Positions 52,970 to 64,000 of a stretch of 64,000 nucleotides of DNA are shown in pieces. Each line of letters opens with the position of its first letter. Position 1 is the stretch's first letter. The position numbers and the translations under genes are program-made. Origin of the DNA: Semisulcospira habei (Eukaryota > Mollusca > Gastropoda > Semisulcospiridae); contig BTPG01000003.1 in the NCBI GenBank assembly GCA_036245525.1, forward strand, positions 208,097,488 to 208,161,487. The letters run 5' to 3'. Below the pieces are notes generated by a model that made no database searches, was not told the DNA's origin, and was given only the letters and a program-made list of their open reading frames with translations.

Positions 52970-54059
52970 TTTCCATAAGTCCACCATGAGATCACCACTT
53001 CCATCTTCTTCTGGCAACATTCAATTCCTTGATGACCGTCTTTAAATCTTATATTATTTGTGAAAGTTGTTAAAAAATGTCAAGGCTTTTTCAGGGGCCT
53101 GGAAATTCTGCCAATTTCAGTCTTTTTCCTTAAAGTCTGTGAAAGTTTGTAAAAAATGACAAAGTGCTGGCAAACTTTTGTCTACTTCTTTATTTTTTAT
53201 CTCCCAATTTGTGACTATTCCATTGGGAACGATCATGATGACGCTTGTTGCAAGTGATCAATATTTAGCTCTGATCATAAAGTGAATGCATGGCCGTTCT
53301 GCCGAACATTCTGTTAGCAGTCAATAACTCAACGGACAGAGAAAAAAAGGTCCCTGAATTCCGGCAAGTTTGGGTGCGAGTCAGTTATCATCAAGCTGTC
53401 GTGAGAGATATCTGGCACATATCAAACCCTCTGCGACCGTATTTCCTCCCCTCCTTTTTGGCTCCTGCGACTCCCTGCCTGACCAAGAGCTTTTCGAGTT
53501 TTTCAGTTCACGGATAGTACGACTGTGTCTTCAAGTTCACTTATACCGTGTATACACTATTTCGATATAATCATTTTTACACTTTGTATTATCACTAGGC
53601 TGTTGTTTTCTCTCTCTCTTAATAAAGTTTCATTTCATCTCTATTTTTCTCTCTAAGAATGTTGTAGTTTAGCGAGGACAAACACGAAAAGAAGCCTGTG
53701 CGCCTGTTGTTTCCCCCAAAAATGCGCTAACCCGTACACGCACTAAAAAATTATAGAGTTCATTTGTTTTTAAATGAAGTTGATCCGAATTTTCAATGAT
53801 TTCACTCAAGTTCACCTTATTTTGCGCACGCAGTCAAGGAGACAAGGGACAAAAAGGAAAATGAGAAACGGGACGGCTGCGTCTGCACGTCCGCTGTAAT
53901 ATAAACAATTCCGCGATAACGCGGATGCTAAGGAGCTCGTGTTTTTGGAGCTGTAGTGACTACCTCAGTTCAGAGTAATCTCCGAGCGGTTCAAGATATA
54001 ACTGTTAGGTTGGTTATGCTTCTACCGAGCTCCGCCATTCGCTAAGCGTTCTTTTATTT
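52970..54059. other. Non-coding interval
   Basis: No supportable gene. A LINE-like tail with aataaagtttcatttcatctc is at 53620-53640, followed by tgttgtagtttagcgaggacaa, similar to 36216-36240. Short frames at 53290-53570 have no recognisable motif. Confidence 0.55.
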
Positions 54060-55520
54060 TGTTTCTTTTCGTTCATTAGGCACCTTGATTTGCCAATACC
54101 CTTTGCTTAGGTCAATTTTGGAGAAAAATCGGTCTCCATTGACCTTCTGGAACAGTTCTTCCGCTGTGGCATAGGCTCTGGATCAAAGATTGTTAGTTTG
54201 TTGAGTCTACGGTAGTCCACACACACCCGGTTGGATCCATCTGGTTTCTTCACGATGACAACTGGGGACGCATATGGTCACTTGGACTCCCTGATGACTT
54301 CCAGACTCGGCATTTCCTTGATATCCTTTTTCACTTCTTCCCTCGTGTTATAAGGAAGACGATAAGGTTTGCTGCGAACTGGTTCATTTGACGTCAGATT
54401 AACCTCGTGCTGGATGGTGTCTGTTGTAGCTGGGTCAGGTGTAAACCGATGCTTGAATTCTTGAGTCAGGACGCGCAATTCGTCTCGTTGAGTCTGGGTC
54501 AGATTCTGACCGAACTGGATGTCTTCTACACCCTCCTTTTGTCGGAGTTCGTTAAGGTCAAACAGGTTTTCGTCGTCTAGTCTTTCGTCATCAGAAAGAC
54601 GCACCGATGCCGCCAGTTGTGTTTTGTCTTGACGACCTCTCTCAATATACTTCTTCAGTAGATTAGCATGATAAGTCTTCATCTTATTGTTGACCTCGAC
54701 TCTGTAGTCGTTGATGCCAACCACGGTATCGACAACGCAGGGTCCCTACCACTGCATCAGGAGTTTATTGTTGTCGGTAGGAAGAAGAACCAATACTTGG
54801 TCACCTGGCTGGAATCGTCGAGGTTTCGCCTTACGATCATAGTAATGCTTCCCTTTGTTCTGCGCCTTCCCCAGTTCTTCTCGAGCTATCCTGAAGGTAT
54901 CTTCCAGCTTCTCTCTCAGGTCGAAGACGTACTGGTAGCTGATCTTCACCTCAGGCGCGTGATATCCTTGGTCCACAGCTCCTTCAGGATGTGAACAGCT
55001 CCTACCGTACAGTAATTCAAAAAGGGAAAACCCTGTCAAATCCTGAGGAACTTCACGGTATGCGAAGAGCAAGGCGTTGATATATCTATGCCACAACCTT
55101 GGCTGCTCAGCGCACAGTTTCTTCAGCATAGTCTTCAATGTTCCATTAAACTTTTCAACCAGCCCATTACACATGGGGTGATAAAGGGTGGTAATAAGGT
55201 GTCGGATGCTCAATAGCCGGTTGACTTCCTCCATGCAGTCTGAGACGAACTGAGTTCCCAGGTCACTCATGATCTCCTCAGGAATCACCAAACGGCTGAA
55301 CATGTCGACGAGCGCCTCTGCCACTGTTGGTGTGTCAATCTTCTTCAATGGTATGGCCTCAGGATAACGTGTAGCGTAGTCCACCAGGGTCAAAATGTAG
55401 CGATGACCACCTTCACTTGGAGGAGATATTGGCCCCACCAGGTCCACAGCTACGCGCTTGAAAGGCATGTCGATCAGTGGCATTTTCTCTAGAGGAACCT
55501 TGGGCACCTTTCCCTTGGGG
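54060..55520 (-). pseudogene. Integrase and RT start of LTR-3
   Basis: Frame 55507-54746 (253 residues): VAVDLVGPISPPSEGG, ILTLVDYATRYPEAIPL, EIMSDLGTQFVSD and NGLVEKFNGTLKTM; the catalytic D, D and E are present. C-terminal domain: HYYDRKAKPRRFQPGDQVLVLL. After a stop near 54744 it continues at 54724-54278 (DYRVEVNNKMKTYHANLLKKY, a variable linker, then the RT entry VLTQEFKHRFTPDP and SKPYRLPYN). RT goes on to [11 protein letters not shown] near 54205 and fades near 54060, before its catalytic motif. The best evidence in the window for integrase-before-RT order. Confidence 0.87.
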
Positions 55521-55534
55521 ATTGTCTTCTGGCC

Positions 55535-57745
55535 TAGATTTAACTGGCTGAAACAATGGGATATGTGATACGCCCCCCTTGGGGGGGGGGGGGGGGGCTT
55601 CCATATGCATTGCTTTCAGCTACTTTTTTTAGCGCCCCCTCTCTTTCCTATCTCTTTTTTTTTGTGCTTTGGCCACAGTAGATCTATGATCACTGGTCGA
55701 TCATGCACACTTCTCTCCCCTGAAAGTGCTATTATCTATTTTACTTTGTAACCTTCCTGGAACAATATATAAATAAACCACTATCCTTACTAATAATATA
55801 AAAGAAAACAGGCTGAAAGGCTTAAACCATTCGCCACTAGACCCCGCCGGAAGCACAAGCGTCAAGCGCTAGCGCCAGTTGTACCAATGCCTTTGCTTCC
55901 GCGGAGAGTCTAACACAGCACGTGGCTCCTTAATACAATAGTTCACATAGCACAATATCAACTAAATGAACCAAATAAGCCTAATAGACTAACTCAAAGA
56001 TAGAGATAAATTAATATTGTTCAAAACCTACTACACCTCCTCAGCGGGAGTACGAACGGCAAGTTCGAATTAAATTAATGTTCTAGCAAACTAGACATTA
56101 ACAGCACAAGGCTCTTAACTAGCTTGTCTCAGGATACACAAGGTTCTGTTAACTAGCAACGTTTCAGAATAAACAATATGTCATATGCAACTGGGGACTA
56201 AACAATATTACATAGGCAAACGGAGCAATTGTCCCTAACTTAATATAACTGAAAGTCGAATAAACAGTATATTTCACATCACGGGACCTTCTCGCCGGAA
56301 GCACAACCGTTGAGCGCAGCTCAACTCGACGCTCTTGCTTCCGCGATAAAGTCTTCCGTAACATAGGCTACTTTAAACAATATAATAACTCAAATGTCAC
56401 TGTAACAAAGCTCCTCTCGCATTACAGTCGCTACAAGTAGATGAAATATACTAACGTCCTTTACAACATTATAATTATACAAAACTTCACGTAAACAGGT
56501 TAGAAAGAACTACATGGGACAACCCGACCTGACTAAATACGAGGCGTGCCGGACACTCGCGAAGGCACCCAGGTCCGGTGTCGTAGCCCACAAGGCGGAG
56601 TGACACAGTCAGCTTCCACGCAGTACCACAGCACGGTGGCAGACTAGCCGGTTAGTTCTTTGGATTTAAAGATGCACTAAAACACAGGTGCAAAAATAAC
56701 TAACAAAAGAAGACAAAATAATGACATCACCCTTCCCGCAACTTTAACTGCCGACTTTTATATTCCCTTCGCTTCTTTCCCACAACAATAAACTCAACCT
56801 CCACAAAATACATATTCACAGTCGCGTCACGCTTCCCGCAACAATAGATTGAAAGTTAACATCTTCTCTTCACCTCTCTCCCGCAACAATAACTGCAACC
56901 TCAACATATATATTTACACGTCACCAGGTGACTCACTCCCGAATACACCATCCGATGCTAATTCCTGAGACGACCTCATTCGACTACTCGGCGTTAAATC
57001 CAAATAACTAAACCCCGCTAACTACTCTAGAAACAACGTACAATAACTAGCATTCACTTCTACACTCTACTCTCCTCTATTCTACGCCTGCCCCCCAATA
57101 CACACTAGCCAACATAATACAGAACAAGCAACCACAAACATACCCCCCACCCCCCGCCCCCCTCCCCCACCCCCCGAGCAAATGGCCACTAGAGGATTGT
57201 TGCGTGTACTCACTGTCATCCGTGAAGACGCCCCGGCTAAGACGAAGACAAACAAGACAAGACAAGCCAGGGTAAAGTCGTCGCAGCTCTTCTCTTCTCT
57301 CCTTCTTATGACAACGGCTCCGGGACAACCGACAACCGTATCGCAGAGCCGATACAAAGGACCGACACAGCTGCTTGTGGCTTCCAGCAAATGGCGAACC
57401 ACGCCTGAAAAAACCACCCTCGGAGACTTGCTGGTAAAGCGACTGACTCGTTCGCTGGTGGACAAAGCGACTGATGAAAATTTGGATAACATAAGGTTGG
57501 CGAAAAACGCTCACCACATCATGTGATGTGGAAACACGTGAAACAACTAACCACCCTATGGCGTTCAGACTGGGCGGCCCCGTGCTTTACTCATACCTCC
57601 GAACGCTCACACGGCAGCAAAAACTCGTGTAAAGGCCAAATACTACACACATATGCTATCGCTACCCGGTGACTAACTAAATCCTGTCACCCCTCCAAAC
57701 TCACTCACCTACAAAAATAGACAATAAAAGCCCGTGTCGTGACAC
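55535..57745. mobile_element. 2.2 kb foreign insertion in LTR-3, unidentified
   Basis: The flanks belong to Pol, but the insert does not match LTR-1 or LTR-2. It starts near a tgtgatacg and a G/C homopolymer stretch (55568-55600) and ends near gtcgtgacac. The TG...CA ends hint at a solo LTR, but I find no matching 5-bp target duplication. Inside are repeated motifs: cgccggaagcacaa (55848 and 56294) and cccgcaacaataac-type units (56735-56900). One plus-strand frame (57182-57526, 114 codons, Thr/Lys-rich) has no recognisable domain. About 300 bp of Pol are missing at the site. Confidence 0.55.
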
Positions 57746-59560
57746 TGCCCTTATTCACCACGGCTGCTTCCGTGTTGTCCGCCACTTTCAGAGGGATGGT
57801 CTGGTGACTCTTCTTTGCTTGACTTCTTGTGGTAACAGCACATGTTTCTGGTCTCCACTCTGGATCTGGATCGTCTGCGTTTCTGGCACCATCAATGTTT
57901 CCGATGATAAGATGGTAGACACGGGTGTTCACGCACAACGCCTTCACCTCTCCTGTCAGGTATGGGGTGTCGACACCGACATTGGCAAGGGGGATAATCC
58001 TTACAGTTCAGTCGGCCAAAATGAAGGTGGTCCACTCCTGTAGCTTCTGGTCTTCAGCTACTAGGTCCTCTCTCACGATGACGCAACTACAAACAGTGTC
58101 TCTCAACACTCTCACTGATGCTTTGCCGACGAATCCATACACCACCGGTATATTCGGAACTTCATTCTCAGGCAGCGCGATGTTTGAGACTGGCAAGAAT
58201 GTAGCCCCATCTCCTACTGGGATGCTTCCATTCTTTGTGAAAGATTCAATCAGCACCGGTGTCACTCGCGTTTCTCTAGACTCAAAGTCACTGGATGACG
58301 TCACATCATTGGCTAATACAGCAGCGGCTCTGTGTTGAGACGTGGTACTGCTTCTGCCTGCTATCCCGCGATCTTGGTTGGATCTTCTGATGTTGTCGCC
58401 TCGGGGAACATATTTAGAAGGACACCGTATCGCTTTGTGACCTTTCTTTCCACAGAGAAAACATATCAGGTTCTCCACTGGCTTGCATTTCGGGGTGTCT
58501 CTGACATTGTGGATGTCCTCTGCTGGTGCAGACACAAGCTGCGGCTTACTGGACCCGAACTTCATGTTGTGGGCGTCAAGGTATCTTTGAGCTAAATCGG
58601 CCAGGGCCTTTAGGGACTGGTCTTTTTGCTCTCTGAGGTGGGCGGCCAGGTCCTTAGAACATGCGTTGAGGACTTGCTCTTTGATGATGAGGTCACACAG
58701 GTCCTGATACTCTTTGTTTAAACCAGCCAGCTCTATCCATTTCTCAAGGTAGCTTCTGATTCTCTCAATGAATAGGCCGGGTGTTTCTCCTTCTTCAGGC
58801 TTGCAGTTCCGAAATCGTCGCCTGTAACCCTCTTCAGTGAAGTGATACTGTCTCAGCAGGGCGGCTTTCAACTGCGTTTAATCTTCGGCTTCTTCTCTTG
58901 GTAAGCGAGTGTAAAATTCAAGCGCTTTGCCAGTTAGACGTGCACTCAGTTTGATAGCCCAAGTCTATTGTTTCCAGTTATTACTACTTGCGCATCGCTC
59001 AAATCGCTCCAGATAAGCGTCCATCTTATTTAAATTCTCTGCGAAAGGTGGTAGCTTTGGCGCACGGGCTGTTTGCTCTCTGCTGGCTAAGGCTGTTGCT
59101 TCAGAAACCCTCTGACTCTGTGCCTCTATTTTCATCTGCTTCAGATGAATTTCATGTTGTCGCTGCTTCTCCGCCTCTTCTCTCTCCTCTTCTCGTTGTT
59201 TCTCTGCCTCTCTTCGCTGTTTCTCTGCTTCTTCTGCTTGGATTTCGAGTTTTCTAATTTCACGCTCTTTCGCTCTTTCTTCTCTCTCCGATCTCTTTTT
59301 CTTCTCTCTCTCGTCTCTTTTCTTCTTTCTCCTCTCTCTCTCTCCAGTCTCTCCTTTTCTTCTCTCTCTCTCTCTCTCGTCTCTTTTCTTCTCTCTCCAG
59401 TCTCTCCTTCTCTTTCTCCTTTACAAACTCGAGGAGTTGAGCTCCTTCGAGTCCACATTCCTTTCAAATTTTCAGGAATGTCTCCATCTCCGATGTCGCC
59501 ATCTCTGCTTTTCACTGCTGGCTGTTTTCTCCTGCTACCCTTTCCACTGAGCCAACTAAA
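57746..59560 (-). pseudogene. Gag and protease of LTR-3
   Basis: From 59560 down: a charged coiled coil (59141-59440; Glu/Arg/Lys repeats encoded by ctctctctcgtctc-type repeats), then frame 58871-58008 (287 residues): SCAN-like capsid (LLRQYHFTEEGYRRRFRN at 5-22; YLEKWIELAGL; EQVLNACSKDLAAHLREQ), zinc knuckle CFLCGKKGHKAIRC at about 137-150 in canonical C-x2-C-x4-H-x4-C spacing, and protease with DTV in place of DTG near 260. The 57746-57947 frame follows toward Pol. The capsid part is the best preserved of the three elements. Confidence 0.82.
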
Positions 59561-59563
59561 GAA

Positions 59564-59581
59564 GTCCCGTCGGAGGAGCCA
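59564..59581 (-). other. Primer binding site of LTR-3
   Basis: Minus strand TGGCTCCTCCGACGGGAC, three bases from the LTR. Parallel to the LTR-2 site with two or three differences. Confidence 0.6.
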
Positions 59582-59584
59582 AAA

Positions 59585-59985
59585 TGTTACGTGGTAGGGT
59601 CGTAGTCGTAGTATGATAAACACACCAGACGCGTGCACGTAAGGATTTTTTTAAATAAACTTCTTTCAGCTGCAACCCGTCACACGTGGCTTAAGGATGT
59701 AGACAATACTGGAGTAACAGTTCCAACAATATTTAATTCAGCGATGCGATCTTCCAAAATGCACAAATACTGATACAAAGTCTCTTCTGTAAATGTCCAC
59801 ACTGGCAACACAAAGTTTCTCATCCAATGTACACCCTATACGGGCCACGTACCTACGTTAAACTGCGTGTCTCTTCAACTTACAACGCAAGACAATGTAC
59901 GAACCTGCTCGGTTCGATTCGATTTTTAAAAGGGATCGGGACTTCCAGCTTTCGCTGATTTCGTCCAGGGGGGGGGGGGGGGGCA

Positions 59986-60029
<44 letters not shown>

Positions 60030-60766
60030 GGGGTCTATCTTGACTGTTCGTCGCTGATGCACGCGCATCACTTTGTTTCTTCCCTCATCATGTCTGCCCG
60101 CGCCCCAGGGGGGCTGGGTAGTTGGGGAGAGCCCGTGTTCTCGTGGACGCTTGGGTCCTCCGTCTTGCTTGGGTCCCCCGTCTTGCTTGGTTGGTGGTGT
60201 GCTCTTTTCTCTCTCCCTTGAACCTGCTTTCAAACACCCACTTTATATAGTATAACCACTTTCCAGAATTATCTACGAAAATCATACAACGCAACTAATC
60301 ATAACGAAACACGCAACCGAAACTCATTAAAATAATCTTTCTAGAAAAACCAAAATAGGCTACGAACATTCGGCTGCTAACTTCAGCTCTAAATCCTAGT
60401 GTATAGTGAAGTCACGTAAAAGTATGGTAGCCCTTGCATATTCGCTCTAGAAGATTCACGATTTTTCACAAAACAAAAGAAAGGCTGCTCAATTCACGCG
60501 CACAGAAAAACAAAATGTTGCGAAATGTTCCCAATTTACCAACGTCACACAAATGAAGTCACCAGACAGTGCGACCTTTCTAGAACGTCCTGGACTAAAC
60601 TTAGCCTATCATAACAAAGCGAAATCCGCACTACACGCGAACGAAAGAAAATCCCACCGAAAAGGCACGTGATTCGCAACCATGACAGCTCAAACAAAAA
60701 AACGGACCGCTTCCCACGATCAACACATGCATTCTCTCATATGACAACACAACCACAATCGTAACA
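59585..60766 (-). repeat. 5' LTR of LTR-3
   Basis: 1182 bp, starting TGTTACGTGG and ending CAATCGTAACA. It contains long G runs (59969-60027). Shares the ctggagtaacagttccaac block with the LTRs of LTR-2. Confidence 0.85.
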
Positions 60767-61647
60767 GTCCAGGTATCTGAAGAGAGCTCTTCACACATCT
60801 TTGGGCTTGTTTTCAGGACATCAGTTTTAGCCATTTGCAGGACTTTCAGTTGGCGATTCAGACTTGGGCGTTTCTGACGGTTCTTGGTCTGCTCCTGTAG
60901 TCTCCCATTCTGTTGGTGTTTAGTAAGTCTCTTCATCGTGTGTGCTGTTCTGCGTTCCAGTGGCTCCAATGTCCTCCATTTTCTAAATTGGGGTGCTCCA
61001 GATGGCTCTAAGAATGTCACTGCATCATGAGAATGACCCATGTTCTGCATCTTGTGAAGCCTGGCTTTTTTGGTTTTGCAAGCAGTGTTTCATGTTGTCG
61101 ATGTATCTTTGTACCGCACTACTGGTCTGACCGAGCTGGTGTTTGCTTGCGCCAGGATGCTGTAATTTGCGTAAATGTGGTCCCCACCAGTTTCTTTGTC
61201 AGAGACTTTTTTCCACAGCTCTAGCTTCCATAGCTTCGATGTGAGGCCTCCACGTGAATCCAATAATTTATTTGTTGTCAATAAAGTTGGCCTGTCTGTC
61301 TTTGGTACTGGAAGGTCTCCAGTTTCAAGGTGACCTCTTCCATCTGATTGAAAGAGATGGTCTAGCTCAGTTTGAGTGGCCATCTTTCAGTCCAGCTGCT
61401 GACTCTATTGGCAGCATCCAGGATTCTGCAGGACGCTATTTCTTTATGTTCTGCTGCGCTCCACACTGCAAAGTCATCAGCATGGAGGATGTTCGAGATG
61501 AACCTTGATATTGTTGGATGGAGTTCATTAATTCAGACCAAAAACAGCATCAGACACAACATCTCCCTGAGGTACAGCTTCCCCAAGTTTGACAAGACTG
61601 CAGAATGTGCAGACGGTAGAAACTTCAGCAGCAGCCCCTGATAAACA
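60767..61647 (-). pseudogene. LINE-E relic: RT palm to C-terminus
   Basis: Minus-strand, strongly decayed. From 61620: KLGEAVPQGDVVSD (the PQG block), then in shifted frame ILHADDFAVWSAAEH (HADD catalytic box near 61485), RILDAANRVSSW, a thumb (KLVGTTFTQITAS, YSILAQANTSSVRPVV near 61170) and a C-terminal Lys/Gln-rich part (TKNRQKRPSLNRQ near 60880). At least five frame changes. A Jockey/RTE-like LINE different from LINE-A to LINE-D. Confidence 0.7.
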
Positions 61648-62785
61648 TGCCTTAACTAAAAATAATTACAATTAAATTGAGGGGTCACATTGAAATTAAT
61701 GAAATGATCACAAATTTTATGCTCAATATGCATATTTTGTTAAGAAAACTGGCAACAAAAATATTTAAACAGAGGAGTAAGACATACGCAATTGTTGTGA
61801 TCATTTTGCGTTCTTTTGCATACTGGTAAAATGGGGGTAAGGCAGCAGATTTAGCCACTGTGGCCCCTAAATGCATTACAGCATCATAAACTCAGGTTGG
61901 GAGTAACTGTGGAACTCTATACTAACCAAACAAAACTAAAAAAGACCTATCGGTTGTATACAAAATTTCTGAGGGCATCGGATACAACGTACATTTCCTA
62001 ATTCCGCAAATTTTAATTGGGAAAAAGCTATCATTCACCACGAACGTACCATAAAGGATGCCGACTTTCCTTATTTTGTTGCACTTTATGCTCACATTAT
62101 TGAAACTTAATAGGTAAAGAGAGGTCAAAATGAAATGGAATAACTTTAGTAATTTTGTTGAATTAGTTTTTGTGTATTTTTAAAACTTGGGGGTAAGGAT
62201 ACAAAATCAACCACTGTGGCTCTAACCGTGATCACAGCATCACCTAGTTAAGTTTATAATAATTGTGACATCCTGTTTTAATGATGTGCACCTTACAATG
62301 GACTGTCAGTGCTATAGAAAATGTCTGAAGGCATCTGACACATTATTGTTGTCTTTTTTTTTTTTTTTGTAATTTCGCGGAAATGGCCGTTTACTGGATG
62401 CACAAAAATCTTCACTGTGAGAGAGAGATTCAATATTTCTTTTCGTTCTGATTTTTTTGCAGATGATGCTGAAGGTGTGCCTTAACATAATATTGCCTAA
62501 TTTGGGTTTCTGGAATGAGTTCTGATTTATTTAGAGGAAAATGTTTCTCAACCTCATTTTAGCATGTACGAAGAGCGTGAATGTGGGTACCCTTGCGCCA
62601 TCGGCTATATCTCTGGTGTGTTCCTAAGGATTTTTGGGGAACATGGTTTAAACATCTCAGGGCATACCATGGTAAAATTTGAAACCCATGTTATTGAGTA
62701 CTTGTGGGGGTGGGGGTGGGGGGCGGCGGGGGGGGGGGGGTGGGGGCTGGTGCACGGTAGACCTGGCTAGCTTATGGACTAATGT
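61648..62785 (-). repeat. 1.1 kb repeat, arm 2 of an inverted pair
   Basis: Inverted copy of 51706-52808. A G-rich stretch (62704-62750) corresponds to the C-run at 51737-51750 of arm 1. The arm ends where LINE-E begins at 61647. Confidence 0.88.
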
Positions 62786-63440
62786 CTGTCGCCACCCGCC
62801 AAGTCCCTAAAACATAAATCAGGCACTGGCTAATTTTGCAGTGGAGCCAGAGGGAGGGCGGCGAGTAAGGCTGCCAGGGGCACAGCTCAGCAGGGATGTA
62901 AAATTCAAGGAATGTGGACATTTAACGTGGTTATTGTTTTATCTTGTATCAACCGTGTGAAAATGCAAGCAAACTTGTACCATTTGCTTGAGAACAACTT
63001 GCTTACTTTGAAACCGTTTCAGTTTCATTTGAGTGATTTATTTTTTTCCCGTCTGTGAACCATAAGCCCAGAAAATGTGTGTATGCATACCTTCCACTGC
63101 GAATTGACGTTTCTCTCACTTACACATGACTCGATGTGCCATGATAGCAAGTGTCGTCTCCTACTAAACCTTTGATATAGGAAACGCTCCAACAAAATTG
63201 GGTAATCGGGAATTTCCTATTGAATACGCGATTTTCTGTACGTGTTCGATGTTACGTCACGTGAATACCAACTAGACGCCAAAGTTATACGGGGTTTAGC
63301 TAATCGCGGTTACGATTTATACGCGTTTAGATCTATACGCATCAATGCGAATACCAGCCCAGATCAATACATTTCTGGAATCGGTCCTGCTGATTTGTTA
63401 TTTTATGTTTAGTGTTTCAGTTACAGCCAAACCATTATGC
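62786..63440. other. Non-coding interval
   Basis: 650 bp with no gene or known repeat recognised. Confidence 0.5.
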
Positions 63441-63735
63441 TAGAATACAACTGTTAGACTAACGCAAATCAAATGAGAAAATTTACGTTAGATTTTTGTT
63501 CACACGAACACTGTGCCAGGATCGAAGTCTGGCTGACAATATCAGAAACAGATAGCATGTTTCAATTTTTAAAACTTCACCACCATGGTGAACAGTCAAA
63601 AACTGGAATAGCCTATCAACTTCTAATGCTGTTAGCTAGCCTTCGGTCCTGTCCACACTGTTTGTGTGAACATAAATCTAACGTAGGCACTAATTGTGCT
63701 CATTTGATTTACGTTGGCCTAACATTTATATTCTA
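63441..63735. mobile_element. 295-bp MITE with long terminal inverted repeats
   Basis: Left end TAGAATACAACTGTTAGACT and right end, read inward, TAGAATATAAATGTTAGGCC. The arms stay similar for about 90 bases (caaatcaaatgag, ttagattttTgttcacac). No transposase. The 63473-63736 frame lies inside and is an artefact of the repeat. Possible TA or CTAG target. Confidence 0.82.
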
Positions 63736-64000
63736 GTGTCAATATAACGTTAGCAATTTAACGTTAGTTTCATTCTGACGCTAATTTAACCTTTGAAATC
63801 CAACGTTAGACTAATTACGTCACTCTAAGGTTTGCATTAATAACGTTAATATAAGGTAATTCTGCTCGTTTGATTAACGTAATGTTAATGCTACATCCTA
63901 CCTAAAATGGTTCATTACGACATACCTTCGTTAGGACACACGACTTAAAAGACAATTTTCTTTGTCAATTTTTCTATTACTTAATAATAATAAGAGTATA
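63736..64000. other. AACGTTA-rich tail of the window
   Basis: At least eight taacgtta-like motifs in 265 bp. No gene. Confidence 0.5.

Larger units (their letters stand above)
54060..60766 (-). mobile_element. Third Gmr1-like LTR element, LTR-3, truncated and interrupted
   Basis: Only the 5' LTR (59585-60766, minus sense) is present. The element runs through gag, protease and integrase into RT and breaks off near 54060. It is related to LTR-2 (same LTR ends TGTTACGTGG and CGTAACA, similar PBS). Between about 55535 and 57745 a foreign 2.2 kb segment replaces the end of protease-integrase linker and the integrase zinc domain. Confidence 0.85.

Noticed and set aside
59895..60233. Gly-rich or Pro-rich frames in the LTR of the third element
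   Set aside because: Caused by G homopolymers that may also be sequencing or assembly uncertain.
63473..63736. 87-codon frame at the right end
   Set aside because: Lies within the MITE inverted arms; no protein features.

Overview
This window looks like a repeat-dense piece of a metazoan, probably marine invertebrate, nuclear genome; a mollusc is plausible but not proven. The evidence is eukaryotic: several APE-type LINE families, Ty3/Gypsy LTR elements of the Gmr1 type, piggyBac-like and pogo-like DNA transposon relics, long GT/GA microsatellites and almost no intact reading frames. I found no host protein-coding gene that I can support, and no rRNA or tRNA gene.

Region 1-20.5 kb is a nest of retrotransposons. 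One old LINE copy (LINE-B1) can be followed in pieces at 1.4-2.6, 10.0-10.5 and 13.1-14.0 kb. It was split by a complete 7.4 kb LTR retrotransposon (2613-10029, 1434-bp LTRs, TSD CTTGG), by an L2/CR1-like LINE (LINE-C1, 10483-13101) and by a full-length LINE of another family (LINE-A2, 14049-18207, 10-bp TSD). LINE-A1, at the left edge, carries an internal deletion that fuses endonuclease to the C-terminal zinc finger. Microsatellites and a duplicated LINE 3' UTR lead into LINE-B2 (19.2-20.45 kb).

Region 20.5-32.2 kb is the most interesting part: a degraded virus-like element of Polinton/adintovirus grade. It holds a truncated protein-primed type B DNA polymerase, a possible packaging ATPase fragment, a probable double-jelly-roll major capsid protein, a membrane-anchored coiled-coil protein and several further virion-candidate genes. 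They are arranged in divergent blocks, and most starts carry an A-rich leader just before the ATG. All genes are broken. A piggyBac-like element (TTAA target) and a pogo-like MITE (TA target) sit inside two of them, so the element is old. No integrase or virion protease was found. It could have been lost at the left edge, where the polymerase stops before its palm motifs.

Region 32.2-38.1 kb is mostly low-complexity and duplicated DNA, with one unexplained ORF family at 34.7-35.3 kb and several LINE 3' tails. Region 38.1-43.6 kb is a second Gmr1-like LTR element (TSD GGCCG) with decayed gag-pol. Then follow LINE-C2 (44.5-46.3 kb) and LINE-D (47.1-49.7 kb), then non-coding repeats (49.7-54 kb), a third, truncated Gmr1-like element (54.06-60.77 kb) with a 2.2 kb foreign insertion, a LINE-E relic (60.8-61.65 kb) and the inverted partner of a 1.1 kb repeat seen at 51.7-52.8 kb. 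A 295-bp MITE lies near the right end.

All three LTR elements have integrase upstream of reverse transcriptase, and all three have lost the RT catalytic core. The first nevertheless has nearly identical LTRs, so it was probably copied recently by machinery supplied in trans. Functionally the window is a record of layered transposition and one ancient viral integration, not a working gene neighbourhood.
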